From assembly GCF_003544875.1 (NCBI RefSeq), contig NZ_CP032093.1:2356001-2420000 (forward strand): 64,000 bases of DNA, given 5' to 3'. Numbering within the stretch: position 1 is the stretch's first letter; each line of letters begins with the position of its first letter. Positions 17,339-28,347 of this stretch are shown piece by piece. A program made the translations under genes and the position numbers. This stretch comes from Vibrio alfacsensis (GTDB lineage Bacteria > Pseudomonadota > Gammaproteobacteria > Enterobacterales > Vibrionaceae). Under the pieces are notes generated by a model. It saw only the letters and a program-made list of their open reading frames with translations, was not told where the DNA came from and made no database searches.

Positions 17339-19912
17339 ATGCAAGAACAATATAATCCACAAGACCTTGAGCAAAAAGTTCAAAAGCACTGGGATGACAA
17401 CAAGACCTTTGTTGTAAGTGAAGACCCAAATAAAGAAAAATTCTACTGTCTATCCATGTTCCCATACCCAAGTGGTCGACTGCACATGGGTCACGTGCGC
17501 AACTACACCATCGGTGACGTAGTATCTCGTTTCCAACGCCTACAAGGCAAAAACGTGATGCAGCCTATCGGTTGGGATGCGTTTGGTCTACCTGCAGAAA
17601 ACGCAGCAGTAAAAAACAACACTGCGCCTGCTCCTTGGACTTATGAAAACATCGAATACATGAAGAACCAGCTTAAGCTACTTGGCTTTGGTTACGACTG
17701 GAATCGTGAATTCGCAACGTGTACTCCAGAGTACTACCGTTGGGAACAAGAGTTTTTCACTAAGCTGTACGAAAAAGGTCTGGTTTACAAGAAAACGTCT
17801 TCTGTTAACTGGTGTCCAAACGACCAAACAGTTCTTGCAAACGAACAGGTTGAAGACGGCTGTTGCTGGCGTTGTGACACGCCTGTAGAGCAAAAAGAAA
17901 TCCCACAGTGGTTCATTAAAATCACTGAATACGCACAAGAGCTTCTTGATGATCTAGATAAGCTTGATGGGTGGCCAGAAATGGTTAAAACCATGCAGCG
18001 CAACTGGATTGGTCGCTCTGAAGGTGTAGAACTGAAGTTTGCAGTAAATGGTCAGCAAGACCTAGAAGTCTACACAACGCGTCCTGATACCCTAATGGGT
18101 GTAACGTACGTGGGTATTGCAGCAGGCCACCCTCTTGCAACTATTGCAGCAGCGAACAACCCAGAGCTGGCTAAATTCATCGACGAGTGTAAAAACACCA
18201 AAGTAGCGGAAGCGGAACTGGCGACAATGGAGAAGAAAGGTATGGCGACTGGCCTTACTGCTATTCACCCATTGAACGGCCGTGAAGTTCCTGTTTACGT
18301 CGCAAACTTCGTACTGATGGATTACGGTACAGGCGCGGTAATGGCTGTACCTGCACACGACCAACGCGATTACGAATTCGCAACCAAGTACGGCCTAGAC
18401 ATCGTGCCTGTCATCAAACCTGTTGATGGTAGCGAACTAGACGTATCTGAAGCGGCATACACTGAAAAGGGTGTACTGTTTGATTCAGGCGAATTCGATG
18501 GCCTAGACTTCCAAGCGGCGTTCGACGCAATCGCAGCGAAACTAGAAGCTGAGGGTAAAGGCACTAAGACCGTTAACTTCCGTCTACGTGACTGGGGTGT
18601 ATCTCGTCAACGTTACTGGGGTGCTCCAATCCCAATGGTAACGACTGAAGATGGTGAAGTTCACCCAGTACCTGCTGACCAACTGCCAGTGATTCTTCCA
18701 GAAGACGTGGTAATGGACGGCGTAACTAGCCCAATCAAAGCTGACAAAGAGTGGGCGAAGACAACATTTAACGGTGAACCAGCTCTACGTGAGACTGACA
18801 CGTTCGATACGTTCATGGAATCTTCTTGGTACTACGCACGTTACTGTTCACCACAGGCTGACGACATCCTAGACCCAGAAAAAGCAAACTACTGGCTACC
18901 AGTAGACCAGTACATCGGTGGTATCGAGCACGCTTGTATGCACCTACTGTACTCTCGCTTCTTCCACAAACTGCTACGTGATGCAGGCTACGTGACCTCT
19001 GACGAACCGTTCAAGCAACTACTGTGTCAAGGCATGGTACTAGCAGACGCGTTCTACTTCGAGAACGAGAAAGGCGGTAAAGAATGGGTTGCTCCAACAG
19101 ATGTTGCAGTTGAGCGTGACGGTAAAGGTCGCATCACTTCTGCTAAAGACACAGAAGGCCGTGATGTAACACACTCTGGCATGATCAAAATGTCTAAGTC
19201 GAAAAACAACGGTATCGACCCTCAAGAAATGGTAGACAAGTACGGCGCTGACACCGTGCGTCTATTCATGATGTTTGCGTCTCCAGCAGACATGACGCTT
19301 GAATGGCAAGAATCTGGCGTAGAAGGTGCGAACCGCTTCCTGAAACGTGTTTGGAAACTGGTTCATGCGCACTCTTCAAAAGGTGCAGCAGAAGCAGTAG
19401 ATGCAAGCGCACTTTCTGGCGACCAAAAAGCACTTCGTCGTGACGTTCATAAAACTATCGCGAAAGTAACGGACGATATCGCTCGTCGTCAAACGTTCAA
19501 CACGGCAATCGCTGCGATCATGGAACTGATGAACAAGCTTGCGAAAGCACCTCAAGAATCTGTGCAAGACCGTGCAATCCTTGATGAAGCACTGAAAGCC
19601 GTTGTTCGTATGCTTTACCCAATCACTCCACACATCTCTTACGAAATGTGGGTAGCACTGGGTGAGTCTGATGTTGATTCAACAACTTGGCCAACATTTG
19701 ACGAAAAAGCACTGGTTGAAGACGAGAAAACTATCGTTGTTATGATCAACGGTAAACTACGTGCGAAACTAACGGTTGCAGCTGACGCAACAGAAGAGCA
19801 AGTTCGCGAGCTTGGTCTAAACGATGAAAATGCGAAGAAGTTCCTAGATGGCCTAACGATCCGCAAAGTCATTTACGTTCCTGGCAAACTTCTGAACATC
19901 GTTGCAAACTAG
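17339..19912 (+). CDS. leuS: Leucyl-tRNA synthetase
   Basis: Class I aminoacyl-tRNA synthetase that charges tRNA-Leu, including the ten UAG copies in this window. The 857-residue product has the HIGH-type motif [11 protein letters not shown] (near residue 42), zinc-like CPN..C and CW..C cysteines near 160-180 and an inserted CP1 editing domain (about 220-420). The signature motif KMSKSKNN is near 620. The C-terminal anticodon-binding and tail domains are complete. It is followed by its own terminator. Confidence 0.98.
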   Translation: MQEQYNPQDLEQKVQKHWDDNKTFVVSEDPNKEKFYCLSMFPYPSGRLHMGHVRNYTIGDVVSRFQRLQGKNVMQPIGWDAFGLPAENAAVKNNTAPAPWTYENIEYMKNQLKLLGFGYDWNREFATCTPEYYRWEQEFFTKLYEKGLVYKKTSSVNWCPNDQTVLANEQVEDGCCWRCDTPVEQKEIPQWFIKITEYAQELLDDLDKLDGWPEMVKTMQRNWIGRSEGVELKFAVNGQQDLEVYTTRPDTLMGVTYVGIAAGHPLATIAAANNPELAKFIDECKNTKVAEAELATMEKKGMATGLTAIHPLNGREVPVYVANFVLMDYGTGAVMAVPAHDQRDYEFATKYGLDIVPVIKPVDGSELDVSEAAYTEKGVLFDSGEFDGLDFQAAFDAIAAKLEAEGKGTKTVNFRLRDWGVSRQRYWGAPIPMVTTEDGEVHPVPADQLPVILPEDVVMDGVTSPIKADKEWAKTTFNGEPALRETDTFDTFMESSWYYARYCSPQADDILDPEKANYWLPVDQYIGGIEHACMHLLYSRFFHKLLRDAGYVTSDEPFKQLLCQGMVLADAFYFENEKGGKEWVAPTDVAVERDGKGRITSAKDTEGRDVTHSGMIKMSKSKNNGIDPQEMVDKYGADTVRLFMMFASPADMTLEWQESGVEGANRFLKRVWKLVHAHSSKGAAEAVDASALSGDQKALRRDVHKTIAKVTDDIARRQTFNTAIAAIMELMNKLAKAPQESVQDRAILDEALKAVVRMLYPITPHISYEMWVALGESDVDSTTWPTFDEKALVEDEKTIVVMINGKLRAKLTVAADATEEQVRELGLNDENAKKFLDGLTIRKVIYVPGKLLNIVAN

Positions 19913-19983
19913 CCAATCGCGATAAGCGAAATGTAGCTTGCAATTACTCAAGAACGAACTAACTCGTTCGGTATGAGTCTATT

Positions 19984-20008
19984 AACAGGGTGAGTCATCA
20001 CCCTGTTT
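19984..20008 (+). terminator. Intrinsic terminator after leuS
   Basis: AACAGGGTGA / TCACCCTGTT stem with a very short loop and a modest T-rich tail. Confidence 0.75.
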
Positions 20009-20047
20009 ATTTGCCTCAATCCATTCATAGTGAATGGTTTAGGTGAA

Positions 20048-20110
20048 TATACCCAAGTGACTTCAACAATATTGAGCTCTGCGCTAAGAACCAGAGGTTG
20101 CTTTGGTATA
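20048..20110. repeat. Degenerate intergenic palindrome with TATACC ends
   Basis: The left end TATACCCAAGTGACTTC and the right end GAGGTTGCTTTGGTATA are imperfect inverted arms around about 30 bp. Same end signature as 4809-4866. It lies between the leuS terminator and lptE. Confidence 0.5.
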
Positions 20111-20141
20111 TAACCCCTTCAATTTAGGATGAATACAATCA

Positions 20142-20684
20142 ATGCGCTTTTTCTCTTTGATTAAACTACCAGTAGTATTGGTATTATCGGGGCTTCTTTC
20201 TGCCTGTGGTTTTCACCTTCGTGGCGAGTATTCCGTTCCGGAAGAGCTGCACACCATGTCATTCAACAGCTACGATGAGTACAGCCCACTCACCCGCTCG
20301 GTACATGCGCAGTTAGAGTTAAATAAAGTAGACTTAGTCGCACCATCCAAAAATATTCCAAATCTTTATTTGGTCAGCGCGGAATTAGAAGAGCGTACAC
20401 TTTCACTTTACCAAAACAGCCGCGCTGCCGAGAAAGAGCTGACCTACGTCGTTAAATATCGAGTCACCATCCCAGAGCTTGGTGCAAAGAATTTTATGAC
20501 TGTGGTCACCCGTAATTACCTTGATAACCCGCTAACCGCCTTGGCTAAATCCGTAGAGCGTGACGTTATTGAAGACGAAATGCGTCAACAAGCTGCGGCA
20601 CAAATTATGCGTCAGCTTGGTCGAGTACGCGCAGAATACGAAGCAGACACGGCTGTTAATGCCTCAAAAAAGACAACTTTGTAA
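20142..20684 (+). CDS. lptE: LPS-assembly lipoprotein LptE
   Basis: Outer-membrane lipoprotein that plugs the LptD barrel during lipopolysaccharide insertion. A signal peptide of about 20 residues ends in LLSAC, with the lipidated cysteine at about residue 22, followed by GFHLRGEYS, the conserved start of mature LptE. The total is 180 residues. It lies between leuS and holA as in E. coli (formerly rlpB). No membrane helix other than the signal peptide. Confidence 0.94.
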   Translation: MRFFSLIKLPVVLVLSGLLSACGFHLRGEYSVPEELHTMSFNSYDEYSPLTRSVHAQLELNKVDLVAPSKNIPNLYLVSAELEERTLSLYQNSRAAEKELTYVVKYRVTIPELGAKNFMTVVTRNYLDNPLTALAKSVERDVIEDEMRQQAAAQIMRQLGRVRAEYEADTAVNASKKTTL

Positions 20685-20690
20685 GATAAC

Positions 20691-21709
20691 ATGCGAATTT
20701 TTGCCGACAAGCTGGCTGAACAACTAGCGAAACACCTAAAACCGGTTTACCTCATTTTGGCAGCGAGCCTCTGCTTATTCAAGAGAGTCGCCAAGCAATC
20801 CAAGAGACGGCGAAGCAGCAAGGGTTCGAGGAAAAGCACCGTTTTGCGGTAGATGCGAGCCTAGATTGGAACCAAGTGTATGACTGCTTCCAAGCGTTGA
20901 GCCTATTTTCTAGTCGCCAAATCATTGAGCTTGAGTTACCTGAAAGTGGTGTTACCACAACCGTAAGCAAAGAACTGCAAGTCCTATGTGAAATGTTACA
21001 CGATGACATCATGTTGGTGCTCATCGGCAGCAAGCTAACAAAAGCACAAGAGAATGCAAAATGGTTTAAAGCACTGAGTGCGAAAGGGGATTGGATCAGT
21101 TGTTTAACGCCCGATCTTCAACGTCTACCGATGTTCATTCAAGCTCGTTGCCGCACTTTGGGGCTAAGAGCAGACCAACAATCACTGCAAATGTTGGCGC
21201 AATGGCACGAGGGGAACCTGTTTGCGCTTGCCCAAAGTTTAGAAAAACTGGCTCTACTCTATCCAGATGGCGAATTAACGGTTGTTCGTTTAGAAGAAGC
21301 GTTAAGTCGACACAACCATTTTACGACTTTCCATTGGATCGATGCCCTGCTTGCAGGTAAAGCAAATCGTGCACAGAGAATCTTGCATCAGTTGGAAGCT
21401 GAGGGTGTCGAAACGATTATTTTGATCCGAAGCGTACAAAAAGAGTTTAACCAACTGCTGACGATGCACCAAGATCTGACTCAAATGAGCATGATTCAAG
21501 TGTTCGAAAAACATCGCGTTTGGCAAAATAAGCGCCCATTTTACAATGCCGCACTGACCCGCCTTTCTGCAAACCGAATTTACGCGTTACTGTCGCTACT
21601 GACCAATGCTGAAATCAAAGCGAAGACGCAGTATGAGATTTCGGTGTGGCCAACGATCCATCAATTGAGTTTAGAAACCTGCTCTCCTGATATTAAGCTG
21701 GCAATTTAG
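20691..21709 (+). CDS. holA: DNA polymerase III delta subunit (single-base frameshift as written)
   Basis: The delta subunit of the clamp loader, which opens the beta clamp. Translation from ATG 20691 gives MRIFADKLAEQLAKHLKPVYLI and then loses frame at the TTTT run 20755-20758. Adding one T restores FGSEPLLIQESRQAIQE and the rest of the frame to 21709, for 339 residues, close to the usual 343. The long intact remainder covers the AAA-like and C-terminal collar domains. holA is essential in E. coli, so a sequence error is the most likely reading. It starts six bases after lptE. Confidence 0.9.
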
Positions 21710-21797
21710 ATTTCAAAGCATGGTATAGTGCGCACCCGTTTTAACTTGAATGATTAAAACGATGACAGATTTAAGAGAATAACCCGAGGAAAATTGA

Positions 21798-22115
21798 GTG
21801 CTTCGCGAAGAACTTAAAGACTTTTTAGCTGATAAAGCTGACGACATGAAAGCTGAAGATATTGTCATTCTAGACGTGAAAGACAAGTCAAGTGTGACTG
21901 ATTTCATGGTGATCTGCACTGGTACGTCTAAACGCCACGTTTCATCAATTGCCGGTCATGTCGCATCTGAAGTAAAAAAGGTAGGCCTTGATCCTCTTGG
22001 CATGGAAGGCGAAAGTGACGGTGAATGGGTCGTCCTAGATATGGGCGACGCTATGCTACACGTCCTACAAGAAGAACATCGCTCACTCTACCAACTAGAA
22101 AAACTTTGGGGTTAA
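21798..22115 (+). CDS. rsfS: Ribosome silencing factor RsfS
   Basis: Binds ribosomal protein uL14 and blocks 30S-50S joining when nutrients are scarce. The 105-residue product starts at GTG 21798 behind GAGGAAAATTGA. The family core is intact: a segment near [20 protein letters not shown], then [19 protein letters not shown]. It lies three bases before rlmH. In E. coli nadD separates holA and this gene. Here only 88 bp lie between them. Confidence 0.95.
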   Translation: MLREELKDFLADKADDMKAEDIVILDVKDKSSVTDFMVICTGTSKRHVSSIAGHVASEVKKVGLDPLGMEGESDGEWVVLDMGDAMLHVLQEEHRSLYQLEKLWG

Positions 22116-22118
22116 TCT

Positions 22119-22589
22119 TTGAAAATCCAACTCATTGCCGTTGGCACGAAAATGCCTAAGTGGGTCGAGGAAGGTTTCCAGGAATACCGTCGTCGCTTCC
22201 CACATGATATGCCACTTGAGCTGATTGAAATTTCAGCAGGTAAGCGTGGCAAGAATGCAGACATTGCTCGTATCTTACAAAAAGAAGGCGAGGCGATGCT
22301 TGCTGCTGTGCCTAAAGGAAACCGCATCGTAACCCTCGATATTCCAGGCAAAAAATGGGATACCCCACAACTTGCTGAACAGCTAGAGGCTTGGAAGCTA
22401 GATGGTCGCGATGTTTCCATCTTGATTGGTGGCCCTGAGGGACTGGCACCTGCATGTAAAGCCGCAGCTGATCAAAGCTGGTCTTTGTCTGCATTGACGC
22501 TACCACATCCGCTTGTTCGCATCGTCATGGCGGAAAGTTTATACCGAGCGTGGAGCATCACTGCCAACCACCCTTACCACCGAGAATAA
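22119..22589 (+). CDS. rlmH: 23S rRNA pseudouridine-1915 N3-methyltransferase
   Basis: SPOUT-class methyltransferase acting on the 70S ribosome at position 1915 of 23S rRNA. The 156-residue product starts at TTG 22119, three bases after the rsfS stop, so translation is likely coupled. The knotted C-terminal half has the SAM loop [15 protein letters not shown] sequence [13 protein letters not shown] near residue 103 and ends in the conserved [10 protein letters not shown]. Confidence 0.96.
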   Translation: MKIQLIAVGTKMPKWVEEGFQEYRRRFPHDMPLELIEISAGKRGKNADIARILQKEGEAMLAAVPKGNRIVTLDIPGKKWDTPQLAEQLEAWKLDGRDVSILIGGPEGLAPACKAAADQSWSLSALTLPHPLVRIVMAESLYRAWSITANHPYHRE

Positions 22590-22618
22590 TCGTTGCCTAG
22601 CTTTAGAGACTTGCGTTA

Positions 22619-24544
22619 ATGATCCGTAAACGCCGCAGTCAGATCCGAGATTATCAAGCCGAAGCGCGCCTGTTTGCCAGCCGCGCTATTGTTGCATTTC
22701 TTGGTATCGTGGTTTTAATGGGACTGCTGGTTGCCAACATGTACAACATCCAGGTCAACCAATTCCAAGATTACAAAACCCGTTCAAATGACAATCGCAT
22801 TAAAGTGGTGCCTATTGCCCCAAACCGTGGTCTTATCTATGACCGTAACGGGGTTCTGCTGGCTGAAAACCGCCCTGTCTTCAATTTGGAATTAACCCCA
22901 GAAAAAATCAAAGATATTGATGGGACGATCAAGGAGCTTCAAACTATCCTTGATATTACACCAGACCAGATTGAACGATTCCAACGTGAGCGTAAACGCA
23001 CTCGTCGCTTCAAATCGGTACCTCTACTTACTCAGCTAGATGAAAAGCAAGTCGCTATCTTCTCTGTTAATCAATACCGTTTTCCCGGGGTAGAAATCAG
23101 CGCCACACTAAAACGCTACTATCCATTTAGTGAAGTACTCACTCACGTGATTGGCTATGTATCTCGAATCAATGATCGCGATATGCAGCGTCTTATTCGA
23201 GAAGATAAAGACGCAAACTACCAAGCCACACGTGACATTGGTAAATTAGGTATCGAAAAGTATTACGAAGACTTGTTGCATGGTACTGCGGGCTACCAAG
23301 AAGTAGAAGTTAACAGCCGTGGTCGCGTCATTCGTACCTTAAAATACGTTCCGCCGGTCCCGGGAAAAGACATTGTCTTGAACCTTGATATTAACTTGCA
23401 ACTTTACGTGCATCAGCTACTTGATGGGCGACGAGGCAGTGCGGTAGTTCTCGATCCGAGAGACAATGGCGTTCTCGCGATGGTTTCAAGCCCATCTTAC
23501 GATCCAAATGCATTCGTGCATGGCATTTCAGGTAAAGCCTACCGTGCCCTATTGAACAATAAGAATCGTCCACTGGTAAACCGAACTACGCTGGGTATTT
23601 ACCCGCCAGCTTCGACGATTAAACCGTTTATGGCGGTCGCTGCTTTGGAAGAGGGGGTAGTCACGCCTAAAACAACACGAAACGACCCTGGCTACTGGCG
23701 CATTCCTAACTCCGACACGCGTCCATTCCGAGACTGGCTTCGCTGGGGACACGGCCGCGTTGATATCATCAAGTCCATTGAAGAGTCCGTCGATACGTTC
23801 TTCTATCAAATCGCTTATGATATGGGCATCGACCGCATATCGAACTGGATGATGATGTTCGGCTTTGGCGACTACACAGGTATTGATATTTACGAAGAAA
23901 GTAAAGCCAATATGCCGACCCGTGATTGGAAAATGGCACGTCATAAAACACCTTGGTATAAAGGTGACACCATTCCAGTCGGTATCGGGCAAGGCTATTG
24001 GACTGCAACACCAATGCAGCTGGCTAAAGCGACTTCTGTACTTGTCAATGACGGTGCCGTTACTGCACCGCACTTATTAAAAGCGACCATTGATAACGGC
24101 AGTGACTTTGAGCATCAAAAAAACTCGGAATACGTGACTTACCCTCCGATTCAAAATGTTCCTGAAAAATACTGGGACATGGCGAAAGAAGGGATGCGTT
24201 TGGTTAACCATGGTCCAAAAGGTACCGCACGACGCTCGTTCTACAACATGAACTACCAAACTGGTGGTAAGTCCGGTACCGCGCAAGTCTTTGGCTTGGG
24301 CGAAGACGAAGAGTACAACGCAGATGAGGTCGCTGAACATCTGCGAGATCACGCGCTCTTTATCGGTTTTGCTCCCTTTGATGATCCTCAAGTCGTGGTT
24401 TCGGTTGTCCTTGAAAATGCCGGTGGTGGTTCAAGTAACGGTGCGCCAGTAGTAAGAAAAATATTTGACCGTGTCATTCTTGGACCAGAAGAGATCAAGC
24501 CAGATAAAGAGCAAGCAAATACAAAACAGGAGGCAAGGCAATAA
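22619..24544 (+). CDS. mrdA: Penicillin-binding protein 2 (elongation transpeptidase)
   Basis: Class B penicillin-binding protein that cross-links peptidoglycan during rod-shaped elongation, partner of RodA. The 641-residue product has one N-terminal membrane helix (about residues 23-45) and a pedestal domain. The transpeptidase motifs are SxxK in PASTIKPF (near 330), SVD (near 387) and KSGTAQ (near 550). Its stop overlaps the mrdB start by one base. The C-terminus is short and polar. Confidence 0.97.
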   Translation: MIRKRRSQIRDYQAEARLFASRAIVAFLGIVVLMGLLVANMYNIQVNQFQDYKTRSNDNRIKVVPIAPNRGLIYDRNGVLLAENRPVFNLELTPEKIKDIDGTIKELQTILDITPDQIERFQRERKRTRRFKSVPLLTQLDEKQVAIFSVNQYRFPGVEISATLKRYYPFSEVLTHVIGYVSRINDRDMQRLIREDKDANYQATRDIGKLGIEKYYEDLLHGTAGYQEVEVNSRGRVIRTLKYVPPVPGKDIVLNLDINLQLYVHQLLDGRRGSAVVLDPRDNGVLAMVSSPSYDPNAFVHGISGKAYRALLNNKNRPLVNRTTLGIYPPASTIKPFMAVAALEEGVVTPKTTRNDPGYWRIPNSDTRPFRDWLRWGHGRVDIIKSIEESVDTFFYQIAYDMGIDRISNWMMMFGFGDYTGIDIYEESKANMPTRDWKMARHKTPWYKGDTIPVGIGQGYWTATPMQLAKATSVLVNDGAVTAPHLLKATIDNGSDFEHQKNSEYVTYPPIQNVPEKYWDMAKEGMRLVNHGPKGTARRSFYNMNYQTGGKSGTAQVFGLGEDEEYNADEVAEHLRDHALFIGFAPFDDPQVVVSVVLENAGGGSSNGAPVVRKIFDRVILGPEEIKPDKEQANTKQEARQ

Positions 24545-25665
24545 TGAAGATGGATCCCTCTACAGGCAAGAACCGCGCCCTGTTTGAACGCTTCCATATC
24601 GATTTGCCCCTCCTACTCGGCATACTTGCGCTGATGGCATTTGGCTTAGTCATCATGTACAGCGCAAGTGGCCAAAGCTTGGCGATGATGGATCGCCAAG
24701 CTATGCGTATGGTCCTTTCTTTAGTCGTTATGTTGGTTTTAGCCCAACTGTCCCCCAGAACCTACGAGAACCTTGCGCCTCTCATGTTCATTGGCGGTGT
24801 CGTTTTACTATTTGGTGTGCTCTTCTTTGGAGAAGCATCCAAAGGCGCTCAGCGTTGGCTCAATCTCGGTTTTGTGCGATTCCAACCCTCCGAATTACTC
24901 AAACTTGCAGTCCCTTTGATGGTGGCACGTTACATTGGTCGCCAACCGCTTCCCCCAACATTCAAAACCTTGATCGTTGCACTGATCATGGTCTGCTTAC
25001 CCACTATCCTTATCGCAAAACAACCCGATTTAGGCACGTCGATTCTTATTGCCGCATCGGGCATCTTTGTTATATTTCTTGCCGGGATTAGTTGGAAAAT
25101 TATCGCCGCAGCCGCAATAGGGCTAGGTGGTTTTATTCCAATTCTTTGGTTCTTCCTGATGCGTGAATATCAAAAAGTTCGCGTTCGCACGCTGTTCAAC
25201 CCTGAATCGGACCCTCTAGGCGCGGGTTACCACATCATCCAAAGTAAAATCGCGATCGGTTCTGGTGGTATTTCCGGCAAAGGCTGGTTACATGGCACTC
25301 AATCCCAACTAGAGTTTCTTCCAGAGCGTCATACTGACTTTATCTTTGCTGTAATTGCTGAAGAATGGGGTATGATTGGCTTCCTTTGCCTGTTAGCCAT
25401 CTATCTATTTATCATTGGACGAGGTCTTTATCTCGCAAGCCAAGCGCAAACCGCGTTTGGTCGAATGATGGCAGGCAGTATTGTACTTAGCTTCTTCGTG
25501 TATATTTTTGTGAATATCGGCATGGTAAGTGGCATCCTACCGGTTGTAGGCGTACCTTTACCACTCATCAGCTACGGCGGCACCTCAATGGTGACGTTAA
25601 TGGCTGGCTTTGGCATTCTAATGTCTATTCACACTCACCGAAAAGCATTCTCTAAGGCGACCTAG
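24544..25665 (+). CDS. mrdB: Peptidoglycan glycosyltransferase RodA (SEDS family)
   Basis: Polytopic SEDS protein that polymerises lipid II into glycan strands in the elongasome. The 373 residues contain about ten hydrophobic segments. The conserved SEDS regions are the loop around [20 protein letters not shown] with [14 protein letters not shown] (about 235-270) and the C-terminal [12 protein letters not shown] segment near 342. It is coupled to mrdA through a TAATG overlap, and rlpA follows three bases after its stop. Confidence 0.97.
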   Translation: MKMDPSTGKNRALFERFHIDLPLLLGILALMAFGLVIMYSASGQSLAMMDRQAMRMVLSLVVMLVLAQLSPRTYENLAPLMFIGGVVLLFGVLFFGEASKGAQRWLNLGFVRFQPSELLKLAVPLMVARYIGRQPLPPTFKTLIVALIMVCLPTILIAKQPDLGTSILIAASGIFVIFLAGISWKIIAAAAIGLGGFIPILWFFLMREYQKVRVRTLFNPESDPLGAGYHIIQSKIAIGSGGISGKGWLHGTQSQLEFLPERHTDFIFAVIAEEWGMIGFLCLLAIYLFIIGRGLYLASQAQTAFGRMMAGSIVLSFFVYIFVNIGMVSGILPVVGVPLPLISYGGTSMVTLMAGFGILMSIHTHRKAFSKAT

Positions 25666-25668
25666 ACC

Positions 25669-26469
25669 ATGCAAAAACGCGCTCTATATTCCTTGGTTTT
25701 TTCTGCTGTGATTTTGGCAGGGTGCTCTTCCACCGACCAAAAAACACAGGATGGCCGTTATGAACTTGAATCCGATGTTGCTCCAGATAAGCCACTATCG
25801 GTCGAGCACATTGAGGATGCACACCCAAAATACGAACCTTACAGCTTAGGGGGTAACAGCGATTACAATCTAAGAGGTCAGGATTACAAAATCGTCCGTG
25901 ACGCAAAAGGTTTCAAGGAAAAAGGCCGTGCATCCTGGTATGGCAAAAAATTCCAAGGCCATCTCACGTCAAACGGCGAAATCTACGATATGTATTCGAT
26001 GACGGCAGCGCATAAAACCTTGCCTTTACCGAGCTTTGTCAAAGTCACCAACACCGACAACGGCAAGTCAACAATCGTACGCGTTAATGATCGCGGCCCT
26101 TTCCATGAAGGTCGTATTATTGATTTAAGCTACGCAGCAGCGCATAAACTTGACGTAGTCAAAACCGGGACAGCAAACGTTGAAATTGAAGTCATCACGG
26201 TTGATAAACCGACCGATGAAAAATCTCTGGCCGCTCATCCTAAATACGTCATTCAAGTCGCTTCATCAAAATATGAAGATCGCGCACGAACTTTAGGGTC
26301 AGAGCTTGGTCAAAAGCTCGATACTGATACGTTCTTAGAGAGCACTCAAGAGACCCATCGCCTACTGTTAGGTCCATATACTGACTACTCTCTGACGCAA
26401 GCCACGCTAGATAAAGTAAAGTTGCTCGGTTATGCGTCCGCGTTTATCAAAAAATACCACGCCAAATAA
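25669..26469 (+). CDS. rlpA: Septal-ring lytic transglycosylase RlpA
   Basis: Outer-membrane lipoprotein that cleaves denuded glycan strands in some Gram-negative bacteria. The lipobox LAGC has its cysteine near residue 19. A double-psi beta-barrel domain (about residues 84-170) shows RASWYGKKFQGHLTSNGE and the acidic VNDRGPF motif used for catalysis. A SPOR domain (about 190-265) binds denuded peptidoglycan. Total 266 residues. It lies between mrdB and dacA, and the lytic activity of this particular protein is inferred. Confidence 0.93.
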   Translation: MQKRALYSLVFSAVILAGCSSTDQKTQDGRYELESDVAPDKPLSVEHIEDAHPKYEPYSLGGNSDYNLRGQDYKIVRDAKGFKEKGRASWYGKKFQGHLTSNGEIYDMYSMTAAHKTLPLPSFVKVTNTDNGKSTIVRVNDRGPFHEGRIIDLSYAAAHKLDVVKTGTANVEIEVITVDKPTDEKSLAAHPKYVIQVASSKYEDRARTLGSELGQKLDTDTFLESTQETHRLLLGPYTDYSLTQATLDKVKLLGYASAFIKKYHAK

Positions 26470-26558
26470 TGGTGTCATGAATTTCTATATAGAGCCTCTC
26501 TTACATAAGAGCGGTTTCTGTTAAGATGTCGGCAGTTAACCCAAAAATTTGAATTACC

Positions 26559-27737
26559 ATGAATAAAAATAAGCTTGTGAGAACTATTCTCGTATCTTCG
26601 GTTGCCCTATCTGCAACCATCGCGCAATCTGCATTTGCATCACCAATTGTGGTACCAGACGCGCCTCAAATCGCAGCAAAAGGCTACGTACTGATGGATT
26701 ACCATTCAGGTAAAGTACTTGCTGAGAAAGAGATGAACACAAAATTGTCTCCAGCTAGTTTAACCAAAATGATGACCAGCTACGTCATTGGACAAGAACT
26801 GGCTCGTGGCAACATTTCAGAAGACGACGACGTTACCATCAGCCAAAATGCATGGGCGAAAAACTTCCCTGACTCTTCAAAAATGTTCATCGAAGTGGGT
26901 ACAACTGTTAAAGTTCATGACCTTAACCGCGGTATCATCATTCAATCTGGTAATGATGCATGCGTTGCAATGGCTGAGCACATTGCTGGTTCTGAAGATG
27001 CATTCGTTGATCTGATGAACGCTTGGGCAAACACCATCGGCATGAAGAATACGCATTTTGCTAACGTTCATGGCCTCGATAATCCGAATCTGTACTCAAC
27101 ACCATACGACATGGCGCTATTAGGCAAAGCTCTGATCCGTGATGTTCCAGATGAGTACCGTATTTACTCTGATAAAAAGTTCACATACAACGGCATCACA
27201 CAGTACAACCGTAATGGCCTACTGTGGGATAAAAGCATGAACGTTGACGGCATCAAAACCGGTCATACAAGCAATGCAGGATACAGCCTAGTAAGTTCAG
27301 CAACTGAGGGCCAAATGCGTCTAGTTGCGGTTGTGATGGGCACAAAAGATGCGAATGCTCGCAAAGCAGAAAGTAAAAAACTGTTGAGCTACGGTTTCCG
27401 CTTCTTTGAAACGGTTGCACCACATAAAGCAGGTGAAACGTTCGTAGAAGAAAAAGTATGGATGGGCAACAAAGATACTGTTGCACTAGGTCTTGATGAA
27501 GATACTTACGTAACGCTACCTCGTGGCCAAGCAAAGAATCTAAAAGCAAGTTTCGTACTTGAAAAAGAGCTAGAAGCCCCAATTAACAAGGGTGATGTAG
27601 TTGGTAAGCTATACTACCAAATTGATGGTGAAGATATTGCTGAGTACCCACTAATGGCACTAGAAACTGTCGACCAAGGCAGCCTATTTAGCCGCATGTG
27701 GGACTACATCGTATTGTTGTTTAAGAGCTTCTTCTAA
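26559..27737 (+). CDS. dacA: D-alanyl-D-alanine carboxypeptidase (PBP5/6 type)
   Basis: Removes the terminal D-Ala from pentapeptide stems in the periplasm. The 392-residue product has a Sec signal peptide ending near AQSAFA (about residue 27). The active-site motifs are SLTK in PASLTKMM (near 67), SGN in IQSGNDAC (near 129) and KTG in DGIKTGHTS (near 234). A beta-rich C-terminal domain and an amphipathic tail for membrane anchoring (SRMWDYIVLLFKSFF) follow. It ends the mrdAB-rlpA-dacA cell-wall cluster. Confidence 0.97.
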   Translation: MNKNKLVRTILVSSVALSATIAQSAFASPIVVPDAPQIAAKGYVLMDYHSGKVLAEKEMNTKLSPASLTKMMTSYVIGQELARGNISEDDDVTISQNAWAKNFPDSSKMFIEVGTTVKVHDLNRGIIIQSGNDACVAMAEHIAGSEDAFVDLMNAWANTIGMKNTHFANVHGLDNPNLYSTPYDMALLGKALIRDVPDEYRIYSDKKFTYNGITQYNRNGLLWDKSMNVDGIKTGHTSNAGYSLVSSATEGQMRLVAVVMGTKDANARKAESKKLLSYGFRFFETVAPHKAGETFVEEKVWMGNKDTVALGLDEDTYVTLPRGQAKNLKASFVLEKELEAPINKGDVVGKLYYQIDGEDIAEYPLMALETVDQGSLFSRMWDYIVLLFKSFF

Positions 27738-27765
27738 GCGTCGCTTCTGAGCAACAAACAAGTCA

Positions 27766-27791
27766 GCAAAGCCGCCAACGAGGGCGGCTTT
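27766..27791 (+). terminator. Probable terminator after dacA
   Basis: CAAAGCCGCC / GGCGGCTTTG stem with loop AACGAG and only a weak T-rich tail. Confidence 0.65.
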
Positions 27792-27799
27792 GTTATCTG

Positions 27800-27828
27800 T
27801 ACTCAAGCGACGTATAGATGCTTGGGTA
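27800..27828. repeat. Short TACTCAAGC / GCTTGGGTA inverted repeat
   Basis: Nine-position imperfect arms around 11 bp, upstream of ybeD. It appears to be a short relative of the palindromes at 4809 and 20048. Confidence 0.45.
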
Positions 27829-27898
27829 TGATCTTGAGTTCCCCCTAATTTGACTGTACTATTTCGCACCGCAACGAATACCAACTGGAGTTACCGAT

Positions 27899-28177
27899 AT
27901 GCTAACCATCAACTCTGATGCAAAATTGAAAGACCTGCTTGAGTTCCCTTGTTCATTTACTTACAAGGTAATGGGTCATGCAAAGCCTGAGCTTCCAGAA
28001 CTTGTTCTTGAAGTGATCCAGCGCCATGCTCCAGGTGATTACAGCCCAGCAGTAAAACCAAGTGCTAAGGGCAACTACCACTCGGTGTCGATCAATATCA
28101 CTGCGACATCTATCGAGCAGGTTGAAACCCTTTACAAAGAACTGGGTGAGATTGACATCGTACGTATGGTTCTATAA
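27899..28177 (+). CDS. ybeD: YbeD family protein (UPF0250)
   Basis: A 92-residue ACT-like small protein without an established activity, always found between dacA and lipB in relatives. Family landmarks [13 protein letters not shown] near residue 14 and [14 protein letters not shown] near 60 are present. ATG 27899 follows an ACTGGAGTTACC ribosome-binding site. It is followed by a terminator. Confidence 0.94.
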   Translation: MLTINSDAKLKDLLEFPCSFTYKVMGHAKPELPELVLEVIQRHAPGDYSPAVKPSAKGNYHSVSINITATSIEQVETLYKELGEIDIVRMVL

Positions 28178-28198
28178 TTTTTGATAAATTAAATTTTT

Positions 28199-28227
28199 GA
28201 AAGCAGCTTCGGCTGCTTTCTTTTATT
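28199..28227 (+). terminator. Intrinsic terminator after ybeD
   Basis: GAAAGCAGC / GCTGCTTTC stem with loop TTCG and a TTTTATT tail. Confidence 0.85.
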
Positions 28228-28347
28228 ATCATACAGATAATTAAAAGCACCTCACCTTTCAGTTAAAAATCTGTTACTCAAGTGTAGAGCATCAGAGGCA
28301 TCCGGTTTATAATCCAAAAACTTTATATATTAGCGACAGGAATTCCC

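Noticed and set aside
20691..21709. holA shortened to start at 20876
   Set aside because: The 61 upstream codons match the conserved HolA N-terminus once one T is restored. The later start would remove part of the AAA-like domain.
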